64,000 nt of DNA. Source: Bacteroidales bacterium (GTDB lineage: Bacteria; Bacteroidota; Bacteroidia; Bacteroidales; P3). A program made the translations under genes and the position numbers. The DNA lies in contig JAFVBF010000071.1 in NCBI GenBank assembly GCA_017480145.1, positions 23,906-87,905 of the forward strand, in the 5' to 3' direction. Positions 28,366 through 36,956 of the stretch are shown here, piece after piece. Within the stretch, counting starts at the first letter, position 1, and every line of letters begins with the position of its first letter. The notes below the pieces were generated by a model, which did not search any database, had not been told where the DNA came from, and saw only the letters and a program-made list of their open reading frames with translations.

Positions 28366-28407
28366 CTGGTATAAATGCTTTCATATATAATTTATACCAG
28401 TTTTTTT
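28366..28407 (+). terminator. Perfect 11-bp hairpin plus seven T's spanning the ftsX stop codon
   Basis: CTGGTATAAAT at 28366-28376 pairs with ATTTATACCAG at 28390-28400, followed by TTTTTTT. The shape is that of a plus-strand terminator, but no plus-strand gene lies upstream. On the minus strand the hairpin forms just as ftsX ends, without a U tract. The rest of the 192-bp gap before DUF3098 holds nothing recognisable. Confidence 0.55.
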
Positions 28408-29252
28408 AGGTATCGGCGAACTGCGGTTGTTGTAGAAAGTCCACTTAGGATAATCCCAATAACGATTAGGGCTATAGAGATGGTTGCGTAGCGCGGAAAA
28501 TGGTGCGGGTGTAGTAGGGCAAAGGAAAATTCATGGTTGAAAATATAGAATGTAAGAAAAAGAATAGCGTCTGCCAATAGTCCCGCAATAGTGCCATACA
28601 GGATGCTGCGCCACACGTAGGGACGAGTGATGAAACTTCGTGTAGCACCCACCATCCGCATGGTTTGTATGGTGTTCCGTTGAGCATAGATGGCAATACG
28701 AACAGTGTTGCGTATGATGAGATAGCAGATGATTAATAGTAGTAACCCAAAGAAAATTAATAATAGCGTCACTTTTCGGAACAGAGTTTGGATGGTGTCC
28801 ACTACGTGCTCCTGGTAGGCAACCCCTGTGACATAATTGTTTTTCTTGATGTTTTGACAGAATAGGTCTGTGATTCGAGACTGCTTTTCAGGATCCCACT
28901 CGGCCCAGAAATTTACCATAATTGTGGGAGACAATGGGTTATATCCAATGAATGAAACAAAGTCTTCACCTATTTCGCCAGAGAATATCTCTGCGGCTTC
29001 TTCTTTAGAGACATAGTCTGCACGTTTTACGTAAGGTAGGTTGGAGATACTATCGGTTAGAGCTTTGGCAACATCGTCAGGAGTGTCTTCTGCCAAATCC
29101 ACTTTGTAGGTCAGCATTTCCTGCGCACGGAAAGACTGGCGTTGCATATGGTACTCTATGATCAATAGTAATCCAAAGGTCAATAGCACCATCGTAATGC
29201 TAAGGATGGTAGAGGTGTTATTGCTACCAGTGTCGATACGTAGCTTTCGCAT
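28392..29252 (-). CDS. ftsX: Cell division protein FtsX
   Basis: The 286-residue protein has one N-terminal helix (about 17-36), a periplasmic domain (about 40-165), then three helices in an FtsX/MacB C-terminal domain. Landmarks are NTVRIAIYAQRNTIQTMRMVGATRSFI and RPYVWRSILYGTIAGLLA. FtsX works with the ATPase FtsE to activate wall hydrolases at the septum; ftsE is not in this window, as is usual in Bacteroidota. It starts about 106 bp downstream of dnaN. Confidence 0.92.
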   Translation of the reverse strand: MRKLRIDTGSNNTSTILSITMVLLTFGLLLIIEYHMQRQSFRAQEMLTYKVDLAEDTPDDVAKALTDSISNLPYVKRADYVSKEEAAEIFSGEIGEDFVSFIGYNPLSPTIMVNFWAEWDPEKQSRITDLFCQNIKKNNYVTGVAYQEHVVDTIQTLFRKVTLLLIFFGLLLLIICYLIIRNTVRIAIYAQRNTIQTMRMVGATRSFITRPYVWRSILYGTIAGLLADAILFLTFYIFNHEFSFALLHPHHFPRYATISIALIVIGIILSGLSTTTAVRRYLKKLV

Positions 29253-29358
29253 TCTGTCTTATTGAATTTTGAGTGAAGTGCTTATGGATTGTTCTTTGGA
29301 TGAACGCATAGGCTGTAATAAACAATATCTGAGTTGGAACTCATTGATGGCATTGCGT

Positions 29359-30503
29359 TTAGTAAGACAGTGCCACAGGCATGACAAGCATCAGAATATG
29401 TTCATTGGCATCGGATTCTTCACTGGCATAAGGTGTGATAATTCCAGGTTTGGTTGGGGTTGAAATATCGATTTGTACCTGTTCGCTATCAAGGCTTGAG
29501 AGCATTTCAATTAGAAATTTGGCATTGAATCCGATTTCGATAGGTTCGCCTTCGTAGGCGCATGGGAGTTTTTCTTGTGCATCATTGGCAAACTCTATAT
29601 CTTCAGAGGATATGACGATATTTTCAGTATTGATGTTCAGCCGAATTTGGTTGGTGGCTTGATTTGCAAAAAGTCCTACGCGGCGCAGGGTGTTCAAGAA
29701 TGCCACACGGTCGATAATCATTTTGTTGGGATTGTCCTTGGGGATGGCGGCATCATAGTTGGGGTATTTCCGTCGATAAGACGACAGACTGCATAGTGGT
29801 TGCCAAAAGTGAATGCCACATTGGTGCTGTTGTAGTTAATGGTAACGTCAGAATCTTCTTTATTGGAACTTAGTATGCCCTTGATAATGTTGATAGGTTT
29901 GCGGGGCAGGATGAAGCCTGCGGGTTCGTCAGATAGAAGGTCGGTGCGACGGTATCTGACAAGTTTGTGCCCATCGGTGGATACAAAGGTGGTGTGTTCT
30001 AACCCAATCTCACAGAATATACCACTAAGTTGCTGGTGAGATTCTTCGTCGCTGCTGGTGGCGAAGCTGGTCTTGTTGATGGCCGAAACTAGTACGGAGG
30101 CAGACACGCTGATGGTGTTGGCGTTTTCTATTTCAGGCAGGGCAGGGTAGTTGTCAGCATTGCGGCCAGAAAGGCGGTATTTTCCTTCTCCGGATGTGAT
30201 GGTTATGGAATAGTTTGTTTCGTCTACATCAAAGATGGCGGGTGCGTCGTCAAGGCTTTTAAGTATGTTGAGGAGCAGTGTGGATGGCACGGCTATTTCC
30301 TTCAGATTTTCGGTATAGGCACTATCTACAGGGAGAGTTGTTGTCAGTGTCGTTGCCAAATCGGTTGTCCTAATGGTCATTGTATTGCCTTCCACGTGGA
30401 ATAGGAAGCAGTTGATGATGGGAACGGTATTATTGTTTGAAAGAATGCCGCTAATGGAGGACAATTGTTTGCTTAAGAGCTGGCTGTTGACAATGAATTT
30501 CAT
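29359..30503 (-). pseudogene. dnaN: dnaN, DNA polymerase III beta clamp, with a one-base frameshift
   Basis: The N-terminal about 245 residues (MKFIVNSQLLSKQLSSI onward) are read in one frame and the last about 120 (MIIDRVAFLNTLRRVG ... LMPVALSY) in another. Around plus-strand 29766 the expected codons Asn-Tyr-Pro-Asn-Tyr-Asp-Ala-Ala-Ile-Pro appear if one base (A on the plus strand, T on the coding strand) is restored. The full product would be 381 residues, with three clamp folds. The beta clamp is essential, so a true loss is implausible unless a second copy exists. No slippery heptamer supports programmed shifting. A sequence error is the most likely explanation. Confidence 0.92.
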
Positions 30504-30545
30504 GGTATTGACTGATTTGAATTATTTCATAATGGATTAGAAATG

Positions 30546-30553
30546 CAAAAGTA
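30546..30553 (-). promoter_or_regulatory. -7 box upstream of dnaN
   Basis: On the minus strand this reads TACTTTTG followed by C, matching TAnnTTTG, about 43 bp before the dnaN ATG. A -33 element was not identified. Confidence 0.6.
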
Positions 30554-30621
30554 GCAGGTTTTTGTGAATTAATTAATTCTGCCTTGTTTTTTTTATGAAC
30601 ATGAATTGTTGAATTGGATTG

Positions 30622-30996
30622 TTAGTTTAGTTTACTGCATACGGTCTGTGGGAGGTCTTTGAATCGTATTCTGCAGTAGGAGTTTGCATAGTTTTCGTCA
30701 CGATAGAGTTTGCCACTGACTTTTTGGTTTTGTTTTGGTAGGCTTCCGGTGCCATACATTACCACAACGTTCTTGAATCGTTGCCCCTCGGAGTTTGTGT
30801 AGTCTACTCCCATGGAATCGGGATATTGTAGGGCAATGACCCATCCCCAGTCCATTTCGGACAATGATGTTGTTCCTGTCCCAGTGCATTCTCGGCAATC
30901 TACAACGGTTCCGGCAAATTCTATTTCGTCAACCTTCTTTTTACATGCTGCGGATAGCAGTATGACTACAAAAAGTATGAATAGTAGTCGTTTCAT
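30622..30996 (-). CDS. Small hypothetical lipoprotein
   Basis: The 124-residue product has a clear lipoprotein signal (hydrophobic 4-16, lipobox LSAAC, Cys18, then KKK). The mature part contains a Cys-x-x-Cys pair (DCRECTG, 34 and 37) and two further cysteines near the C-terminus, so disulfides are possible. I do not recognise a family. It starts 24 bp after dapD and is probably cotranscribed with it. Confidence 0.75.
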   Translation of the reverse strand: MKRLLFILFVVILLSAACKKKVDEIEFAGTVVDCRECTGTGTTSLSEMDWGWVIALQYPDSMGVDYTNSEGQRFKNVVVMYGTGSLPKQNQKVSGKLYRDENYANSYCRIRFKDLPQTVCSKLN

Positions 30997-31020
30997 TTAT
31001 CTATATGGGGTGGTTAGGGG

Positions 31021-31839
31021 TTAAATGGCAATGGAATGTTCGCGTAATACGGCATTGAGCGAAGTCTTCTTGTCTGTGGACTCTTTCCGCTGTCCGATGA
31101 TGAGCGCGCAACTCACTTGGTAGTCGCCGGCGGGATAGTGGCGGGTGTAGCTTCCTGGAATCACAACACTGCGTGCGGGTACGCGCCCTTTGTAGATGAT
31201 AGGCTCTTCGTGCGTCACGTCAATAATCTTGGTGCTGGCGGTGATGACGGTATTGGCTCCCAGCACGGCTTCTGACTCGATATGGGCTCCTTCGACAACA
31301 ATGCAGCGGCTACCGATGAAGCAATGGTCTTCTATGATGACAGGTGCGGCCTGCAAGGGTTCCAGTACTCCGCCAATGCCCACGCCACCACTGAGATGGA
31401 CTCCTTTGCCTATCTGGGCGCAACTGCCGACGGTGGCCCATGTGTCCACCATGGTGTCGCTATCCACGTAGGCTCCGATATTGACATAGGAAGGCATCAT
31501 GATAACTCCTGGGGCCAAATAGGCGCCATGTCGTGCCACGGCATGGGGCACGACTCGCACTTGTAGCGAGGCATAGTCGTGTTTCAGGGGAATTTTATCG
31601 TGGTATTCCATCGGGCCGGCTTCCATTGTCTGCATTCCACAGATGGGGAAGTAGAGTAGAACGGCTTTCTTGACCCACTCGTTCACCTGCCATCCACTGG
31701 AGGTTGGCTCTGCTACACGCAACAGGCCATGGTCCAGTGCATCAATTATGTCCCGAATGACCTTGCGGGTTTCTGGATTGTTTAGAAGTTGTCTGTCTTG
31801 CCAGGTATTTTCGATTAGTTCCTTTTCGTTTTCGTACAT
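31021..31839 (-). CDS. dapD: 2,3,4,5-tetrahydropyridine-2,6-dicarboxylate N-succinyltransferase DapD
   Basis: The 272-residue enzyme makes N-succinyl-2-amino-6-ketopimelate in the lysine/diaminopimelate pathway. An N-terminal helical part (NPETRKVIRDIIDALDHG) precedes a left-handed beta helix of hexapeptide repeats (APGVIMMPSYVNIGAYV, CAQIGKGVHLSGGVGIGG, SRCIVVEGAHIESEAVLG). It faces a divergently transcribed secreted protein across 56 bp and supplies the diaminopimelate of the cell wall. Confidence 0.95.
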   Translation of the reverse strand: MYENEKELIENTWQDRQLLNNPETRKVIRDIIDALDHGLLRVAEPTSSGWQVNEWVKKAVLLYFPICGMQTMEAGPMEYHDKIPLKHDYASLQVRVVPHAVARHGAYLAPGVIMMPSYVNIGAYVDSDTMVDTWATVGSCAQIGKGVHLSGGVGIGGVLEPLQAAPVIIEDHCFIGSRCIVVEGAHIESEAVLGANTVITASTKIIDVTHEEPIIYKGRVPARSVVIPGSYTRHYPAGDYQVSCALIIGQRKESTDKKTSLNAVLREHSIAI

Positions 31840-31895
31840 AAGAATTGGGATATGGAAAATAAAATATAGGCTTTTGCCGTTTAATAAATTAAATT

Positions 31896-32876
31896 ATGAA
31901 ACGGCGTTTTCTCATATTTATTATAGTAACACTGTCTTACCCGTTACTGCCGGCTCAGAATAAGGCGGAAATGTCCAAGTTTCAGCTCCAGTTGAACCAG
32001 CTGTTTGACCAAGTATATAATGCTCCCACTGATAATGAACGTTATCTGGCTAATGAGTCGGCTGTTCATCTGCTCTCGAAAGCCTTGGAGATGGAGAATT
32101 CCTTTAAATGGAAATGGGATCTCGGCACACGGGTATCCGTGTTAACTGCTTCGGATGGTAAGTTCCGAATCTTTAGTTGGCCAGTGCGACGAGATAATGG
32201 CGAATACGAATGTTTTGGATTTGTGCAGGCATATGACGAAGGCGAGGAGGAATGGGTGGTGACCGTCCTGCACGACAAATCGGATGAAATTATCAATCCC
32301 GAAGAATCGATATTGGCTGCAGACCAGTGGCTTGGTGCCGTCTATCAGTCTCTTGTTGAGACATCGCATGGCGGACATCACTATTATATGTTGCTGGGTT
32401 GGACGGGTGTGGATATGCTCACCCAGCGCAAGGTCATAGAGCCTATATGGTTTAAGCGCAAAGGGGCTGCTCCCCTTTTTGGACAGCCTGTGTTTCGTCG
32501 CGATGGCAATCGCCGCCGCGTTATACTATGTTACTCAAATAATGCCATGGTCAATCTGCGGTATGAGGTGCAGTTTACTCGTCAGATAGAGAAGAAAAGG
32601 GTGAAGGTGAAGGGGAGTAAGAAGCCTGTGATAGAGCAAATCAATCACGATGAAAAGCAGCGCATGATTATCTTTGACGAAGTGGCTCCCCAGGTACCAG
32701 GCATGGAGGGGTTGTTCCAATATTATGTGCCATCGGGTGTTGAACTGGCCTATGTGTTTATGGATGGCAAATGGGCTCTCAAAGACAATGCTCAGGGCCG
32801 TCTTGCCGATAAAAAGCTCAACAAGGAATTTGCCCCGATAGACAAGCCTGCGCCACAATACAGGATGCAGGACTGA
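31896..32876 (+). CDS. Secreted conserved hypothetical protein
   Basis: The 326-residue product has a signal peptide (cleavage likely after LLPAQ), then a mixed alpha/beta body. Recognisable Bacteroidota-conserved stretches are WLGAVYQSLVE, HYYMLLGWTGVD, FGQPVFRRDGNRRRVIL and NLRYEVQFTRQ, followed by a basic segment and the KWALKDN region near the end. I do not know a function. It is divergent from dapD and lies 41 bp upstream of dxs, so may share its transcript. Confidence 0.75.
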   Translation: MKRRFLIFIIVTLSYPLLPAQNKAEMSKFQLQLNQLFDQVYNAPTDNERYLANESAVHLLSKALEMENSFKWKWDLGTRVSVLTASDGKFRIFSWPVRRDNGEYECFGFVQAYDEGEEEWVVTVLHDKSDEIINPEESILAADQWLGAVYQSLVETSHGGHHYYMLLGWTGVDMLTQRKVIEPIWFKRKGAAPLFGQPVFRRDGNRRRVILCYSNNAMVNLRYEVQFTRQIEKKRVKVKGSKKPVIEQINHDEKQRMIIFDEVAPQVPGMEGLFQYYVPSGVELAYVFMDGKWALKDNAQGRLADKKLNKEFAPIDKPAPQYRMQD

Positions 32877-32917
32877 CTTTTGACTCGTCGAACTCAAGAA
32901 TAAGACACACGGTTTTC

Positions 32918-34819
32918 ATGGACACGCTTTTGCAAAACATCAATACTCCGCAGGATTTAAAGAATCTTGACATTCAATCCCTGTGTCGGCTTTCGGCAGA
33001 AATCCGACAGTATATTATAGAAACTTTGGCCTCTCATCCAGGTCATCTGGCCTCAAGTCTGGGCACGGTGGAGTTGACCTTAGCCCTGCATCGAGTTTTT
33101 AATACTCCTGATGATAAGTTGGTGTGGGATGTTGGGCATCAGGCTTATGCGCATAAAATTATCACTGGAAGACGGCTTCAATTTCCCACGATTCGCACCT
33201 ATGGGGGGCTGAGTGGTTTCCCCCGTATGGACGAGAGCCCTTATGATGCCTTTGGCACCGGACATAGTTCGACATCTATATCCGCTGCGCTGGGGATGGC
33301 TATGGCTTCGAAGTTGCAGGGCAATGAGAGTCGCCAGCATATTGCTGTTATAGGCGATGGCTCGATGACGGGTGGAGAAGCTTTTGAGGCTTTGAATAAT
33401 GCAGGTGTTTCCAAGGCAAACATACTTGTTGTATTGAATGACAACGGCATTTCGATAGACAAAGCCGTGGGTGGGCTTAGCCGCAATCTGACAAGAATCA
33501 CATCATCACGTAGGTATAATGCCCTCAAAGAGCGGGTGTGGAATATGCTGGGTGGAGGCACTGACAAGGGTAAAGGGCGCCGACGTCATCGTCGTGTTGG
33601 GGTCTATCAATATCTGACTTTCATGGCCAAGACCGCATTGCTTGGAGAACCCAATCTTTTTGAGGCCTTAGGCTTTCGTTATTTCGGACCTATAGACGGT
33701 CATGATATGGATGAATTGGTTTCTACACTTGAGAAACTGCGAGACTTGAAAGGCCCTAAGGTGTTGCATATTGTGACCAAGAAGGGCAAGGGACTTCGCT
33801 CTGCGGAACAGAATCCTGTGGTTTACCATGCTCCTGGTCCTTTTGATGCGACGACTGGTCTTCGGCAGACATCTGGACATCAAGAGTCTCAGCCTCCTAA
33901 ATATCAAGATGTTTTTGGTCATACTATCATCGAACTTGCTGAAAGGAATCCTCGCATTGTGGGTATTACGCCAGCTATGCTGACCGGATGTTCGCTGAAT
34001 ATGATGAAAGATGTGATGCCGGATCGTACATTTGATGTGGGTATTGCAGAGCAACATGCTGTTACATTTTCTGCTGGATTGGCGGCGCAGGGGCTTCTTC
34101 CATTCTGCAATATCTATTCCTCATTCATGCAGCGTGCATTTGACCAGATTATACATGATGTGGCACTACAGCATTTGCCTGTAGTTATGTGTCTGGATAG
34201 GGCAGGGCTGGTTGGTGATGATGGAGCCACGCACCATGGGGTGTTTGACATCGCTTATCTTCGATTTATTCCGGGACTGACTATCTGTGCCCCTATGGAC
34301 GATCATGAACTGAGAAATCTGATGTTTACATCTCAACTGCCAGATCAGGGCCCCTTTGTTATCCGTTATCCCCGCGGACAGGCAGTGAACGTGGATTGGC
34401 ACAACGAAATGGAGGCTGTCCCAATTGGCAAGGGTCGTCGGTTGGTTGATGGCACGGATGTGGCTATCCTCAGTCTTGGACATCCTGGTAATGATGCCCT
34501 TGTTGCTGCGCGGCAGTTGTCAGAATACGGCATATCCGCAGCCGTCTATGATATGCGTTTTGTAAAACCATTGGATACGGATTTATTGGATTCTGTGGCT
34601 CATCATGGGTTTCGCCGCATCATCACCGTGGAGGATGGTGTTCGTCAGGGTGGGTTTGGCAGTGCTGTGTTGGAATATTTTGCCCAGATAGGTTGTTCAA
34701 CGCCGGTCACTATACTGGGTATTCCCGACCACTTTATTACCCATGGTAGTTTGTCTCAGTTGCATAAAGACTGTGGCATTGACGCTGAGTCCATTATTGC
34801 TGCTGCATTGGCAAATTAG
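32918..34819 (+). CDS. dxs: 1-deoxy-D-xylulose-5-phosphate synthase
   Basis: The 633-residue enzyme condenses pyruvate and glyceraldehyde-3-phosphate at the entry of the MEP isoprenoid pathway. The TPP motif starts GDGSMTGGEAFEALNNAG (about 147), preceded by VGHQAYAHKI and GTGHSSTSISA. The transketolase core has the catalytic Glu in DVGIAEQHAVTFSAG, and the C-terminal domain has VEDGVRQGGFGSAV. Its stop codon overlaps the stop of the convergent acyltransferase gene by two bases. It supplies precursor for the carrier recycled by UppP. Confidence 0.96.
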   Translation: MDTLLQNINTPQDLKNLDIQSLCRLSAEIRQYIIETLASHPGHLASSLGTVELTLALHRVFNTPDDKLVWDVGHQAYAHKIITGRRLQFPTIRTYGGLSGFPRMDESPYDAFGTGHSSTSISAALGMAMASKLQGNESRQHIAVIGDGSMTGGEAFEALNNAGVSKANILVVLNDNGISIDKAVGGLSRNLTRITSSRRYNALKERVWNMLGGGTDKGKGRRRHRRVGVYQYLTFMAKTALLGEPNLFEALGFRYFGPIDGHDMDELVSTLEKLRDLKGPKVLHIVTKKGKGLRSAEQNPVVYHAPGPFDATTGLRQTSGHQESQPPKYQDVFGHTIIELAERNPRIVGITPAMLTGCSLNMMKDVMPDRTFDVGIAEQHAVTFSAGLAAQGLLPFCNIYSSFMQRAFDQIIHDVALQHLPVVMCLDRAGLVGDDGATHHGVFDIAYLRFIPGLTICAPMDDHELRNLMFTSQLPDQGPFVIRYPRGQAVNVDWHNEMEAVPIGKGRRLVDGTDVAILSLGHPGNDALVAARQLSEYGISAAVYDMRFVKPLDTDLLDSVAHHGFRRIITVEDGVRQGGFGSAVLEYFAQIGCSTPVTILGIPDHFITHGSLSQLHKDCGIDAESIIAAALAN

Positions 34820-36081
34820 CAGAAAATGCGGCGAAACCAGTCGGTCAAAGGTGCTGACAGCCTTGCCATGATGATGGCTGTGGCAAATGTTACAAGCCCC
34901 CATATCCAGCCATGCATAATGCCTATGATGATGCTAATACATGGAATGTATAATGCGGATAGCAGCAGTCGAATACCGAAGTTGAAAGAACTCCTGAATT
35001 GTGAGTCGTCAATCCAACGGCGTACCAGTAGGTGTGTGGGTAGTAAGAGTAGGGGATAAGCCATGAGGCAGAAACCAATGATTGTTCGTGCTAAGGGCAG
35101 TGCCACTGCCGCTATCGCTATGGCAATCAGTATTGAAATACGTAGTATAAGATTGGGCAGACTGAGCGGTTCGGCAATGCTTTTCAATCTTTTATGATGC
35201 TTGTGGCACCATGCCTCTTTTTCGTCAGCATAATTAATAAGATTATTTAACTGCCGTGTATTCTCTGGAGTATTGGTTTGTTCCAAATTGTCAAGTCGTT
35301 GAGCTATTTGCTGTCGGACAAGGAATCTGTTGAAAGGCGTGTCATTTAACTGCTGCTTTTGTCGTTCTTGAGGATTCATCAGGTCGCAGAGTTCCTCAAA
35401 AGGCTTGTAGTAGCGCTGGCTGTCTATGTGGTGCATGACTTGGCGTAATTCCATCGTCAGAGCATCTCGCATGGCGTTAAGGGCCTTGGGTTCGTCAGCA
35501 AGGAATTCGGTCATGAACTGTCTTACGTCAATCGGGTTGCCGACATTGAGGATGGCATGGCTGTAAGGGCGTTCATAGTCATCAAGGTAAATGCCCAATG
35601 GAACGATGTAAAGTGGTTTATTGCCCATTGCGGCCTGGGTGTTTCCTGCAATACGGAAAAGACCTTTCACTAAGGGTAGGAGTTGGTGGCGGTTGTTATG
35701 TCGTCCCTCGCTCATCATGCATAGTGGATGCCCATCGAGTAATACTTGTTGTGATTGGTCGAAAGTGTGTTGGTTGCGTTCCAAGCATTTCAGCCCATCG
35801 CGGCGGCGGAAGATGGGAAACATTTTTAGAAAGGTCAAAAAGCGGTTCGCTATTGGATGTGCGAAGATGTCTCCACGACAGATGAAATAGACCGGGCGGG
35901 AAATCATTACCAGTATAAGCAGTGGTTCCATCATTGCATTTTGGTGACATGGGGCCAGAATATATCCACCCTCCTTTGGCAATCGTTCGGCTCCCTTGAT
36001 GGTAATACTTGCGTAATGGCATTGGGTTGCGAAGTCAACCACGGGACGAAATAGTCGATATAAAAAGTCGCTAACGTTCAT
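34816..36081 (-). CDS. PlsC-like (LPLAT) acyltransferase with C-terminal membrane segments
   Basis: The 421-residue protein has an N-terminal 1-acyl-glycerol-3-phosphate acyltransferase domain: GGYILAPCHQNAMMEP (His46), the FPIFRRRDGLK block, a CMMSEGRHNNR block and the IVPLGIYLDDYE block. Two or three hydrophobic segments follow after about residue 310. The family acylates glycerol- or lyso-lipids. The acidic partner of the catalytic His, usually Asp, is Glu52 here. It runs convergent to dxs and has a long, gene-free upstream region. Confidence 0.83.
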   Translation of the reverse strand: MNVSDFLYRLFRPVVDFATQCHYASITIKGAERLPKEGGYILAPCHQNAMMEPLLILVMISRPVYFICRGDIFAHPIANRFLTFLKMFPIFRRRDGLKCLERNQHTFDQSQQVLLDGHPLCMMSEGRHNNRHQLLPLVKGLFRIAGNTQAAMGNKPLYIVPLGIYLDDYERPYSHAILNVGNPIDVRQFMTEFLADEPKALNAMRDALTMELRQVMHHIDSQRYYKPFEELCDLMNPQERQKQQLNDTPFNRFLVRQQIAQRLDNLEQTNTPENTRQLNNLINYADEKEAWCHKHHKRLKSIAEPLSLPNLILRISILIAIAIAAVALPLARTIIGFCLMAYPLLLLPTHLLVRRWIDDSQFRSSFNFGIRLLLSALYIPCISIIIGIMHGWIWGLVTFATAIIMARLSAPLTDWFRRIFC

Positions 36082-36467
36082 GTGTCATTAATAATCAATC
36101 ATCTTTTTGATCCATGTGCATCCTGCCACAATATTCTCTACCTGATAAATGATAAACAAGAATGTCTTTTGAAATATTGTTTTTAGGGTAGTATGGTTAA
36201 GATTATATCAGAGTTTTAATATTTCTAAGAAAAGATGGCAATGTGGCAGATAATATTGACGATATCAGCCACTTTTTTACATCGGATTTTGTGATGGTGG
36301 TGTATTTTCGCATCCTTAATGTGTAGCATTGCGTCTAATTGGTGTTTTATTATTTGTGTAAAGTATTGGCTGCAATGCATGATTCGCTCAAGGCTGATAA
36401 ATGCCATAATCTTTTCATCTTAGCCAATCTTGTGGTCTATTGCAATCTCATATCCAATATCCAGATG

Positions 36468-36475
36468 CAAAGATA
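36468..36475 (-). promoter_or_regulatory. -7 box TATCTTTG, minus strand
   Basis: TATCTTTG followed by CA on the minus strand. It may drive the acyltransferase with a leader of about 380 nt, or a short RNA. No -33 element is clear. Confidence 0.45.
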
Positions 36476-36608
36476 ACACTAATTTTCTCGATTTTGGCTA
36501 CTTTTGTGCTCCTTTTCTTACTCATTTTGTTGTAGAAATTTGAAATGTTAGTCTCGTTCGAAAATGGTGAATAAGCATGGTAATCTATCAATCTGACTCT
36601 TTTTTTTG

Positions 36609-36616
36609 TATCTTTG
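36609..36616 (+). promoter_or_regulatory. -7 box of the 40-residue lipoprotein gene
   Basis: TATCTTTG followed by CA, about 93 bp before the ATG of the small lipoprotein; predicted leader near 87 nt. Confidence 0.65.
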
Positions 36617-36709
36617 CATATATAACGGATTATGTACCCTGATATATACAATATTATCACTATTTGCCCGTTATTGACAAACAATACATCATAAATAAAC
36701 CTATACATC

Positions 36710-36832
36710 ATGAAAAAGTCATTATCAATCATCTGTCTGGTTGCGGTTTTTGCAATGTTAGCAGCCTCATGTGCACAGCACAACACTTGTCCGGCCTACC
36801 GCGGATCGGTGGCTATGGTGGCAGAGGAATAA
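36710..36832 (+). CDS. Very small lipoprotein (40 residues)
   Basis: The ATG opens a 40-codon frame with a complete lipoprotein signal: MKK, hydrophobic LSIICLVAVFAML and lipobox LAASC (Cys21). The mature lipopeptide would be only 20 residues, with a second cysteine in NTCPAY. It has its own -7 promoter box upstream and a hairpin terminator directly downstream, which strongly supports a real single-gene transcript. I know of other short Bacteroidota lipoproteins but cannot name a family. It is below the usual length cutoff of gene callers. Confidence 0.72.
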   Translation: MKKSLSIICLVAVFAMLAASCAQHNTCPAYRGSVAMVAEE

Positions 36833-36857
36833 CTCTCATTTTCACAATTAAAACGTT

Positions 36858-36905
36858 TGCAAGCCGTCACATTTTCAGGGTATGTGGCGGCTTGCATATG
36901 TTTTG
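36858..36905 (+). terminator. Terminator after the small lipoprotein gene
   Basis: A 15-bp stem with one G-T pair (TGCAAGCCGTCACAT / ATGTGGCGGCTTGCA) and a 9-nt loop is followed by a T-rich stretch. It also separates the convergent priA gene. Confidence 0.75.
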
Positions 36906-36956
36906 TTTCTGTGGCGTGAGGGAAGACAACAATAAAATAAAAGTCAGTCTGCTCCT

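Larger units (their letters stand above)
36082..36709. other. 628-bp gap without a supported gene
   Basis: It lies between the divergent acyltransferase and small lipoprotein genes. It holds a minus-strand TATCTTTG box (36468-36475), a plus-strand TATCTTTG box (36609-36616) and a hairpin at 36243-36272 (GTGGCaGATA / TATCaGCCAC) followed by six T's. A 60-codon minus-strand ORF (36225-36407) is rich in His and Ile and matches nothing I know. Confidence 0.6.

Noticed and set aside
29718-29775. Programmed -1 frameshifting to make full-length DnaN
   Set aside because: The bases around the shift (GGA AAU ACC) do not form a slippery heptamer and no strong downstream structure is evident; a missing base is simpler.
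36225-36407. 60-codon minus-strand ORF downstream of a TATCTTTG box
   Set aside because: The composition is His/Ile-rich with no domain, signal or helix pattern, and a hairpin lies within it; not enough to call a gene.
36448-36786. 112-codon minus-strand ORF
   Set aside because: It overlaps the small lipoprotein and its promoter in antisense, and its sequence is low-complexity from AT-rich DNA.
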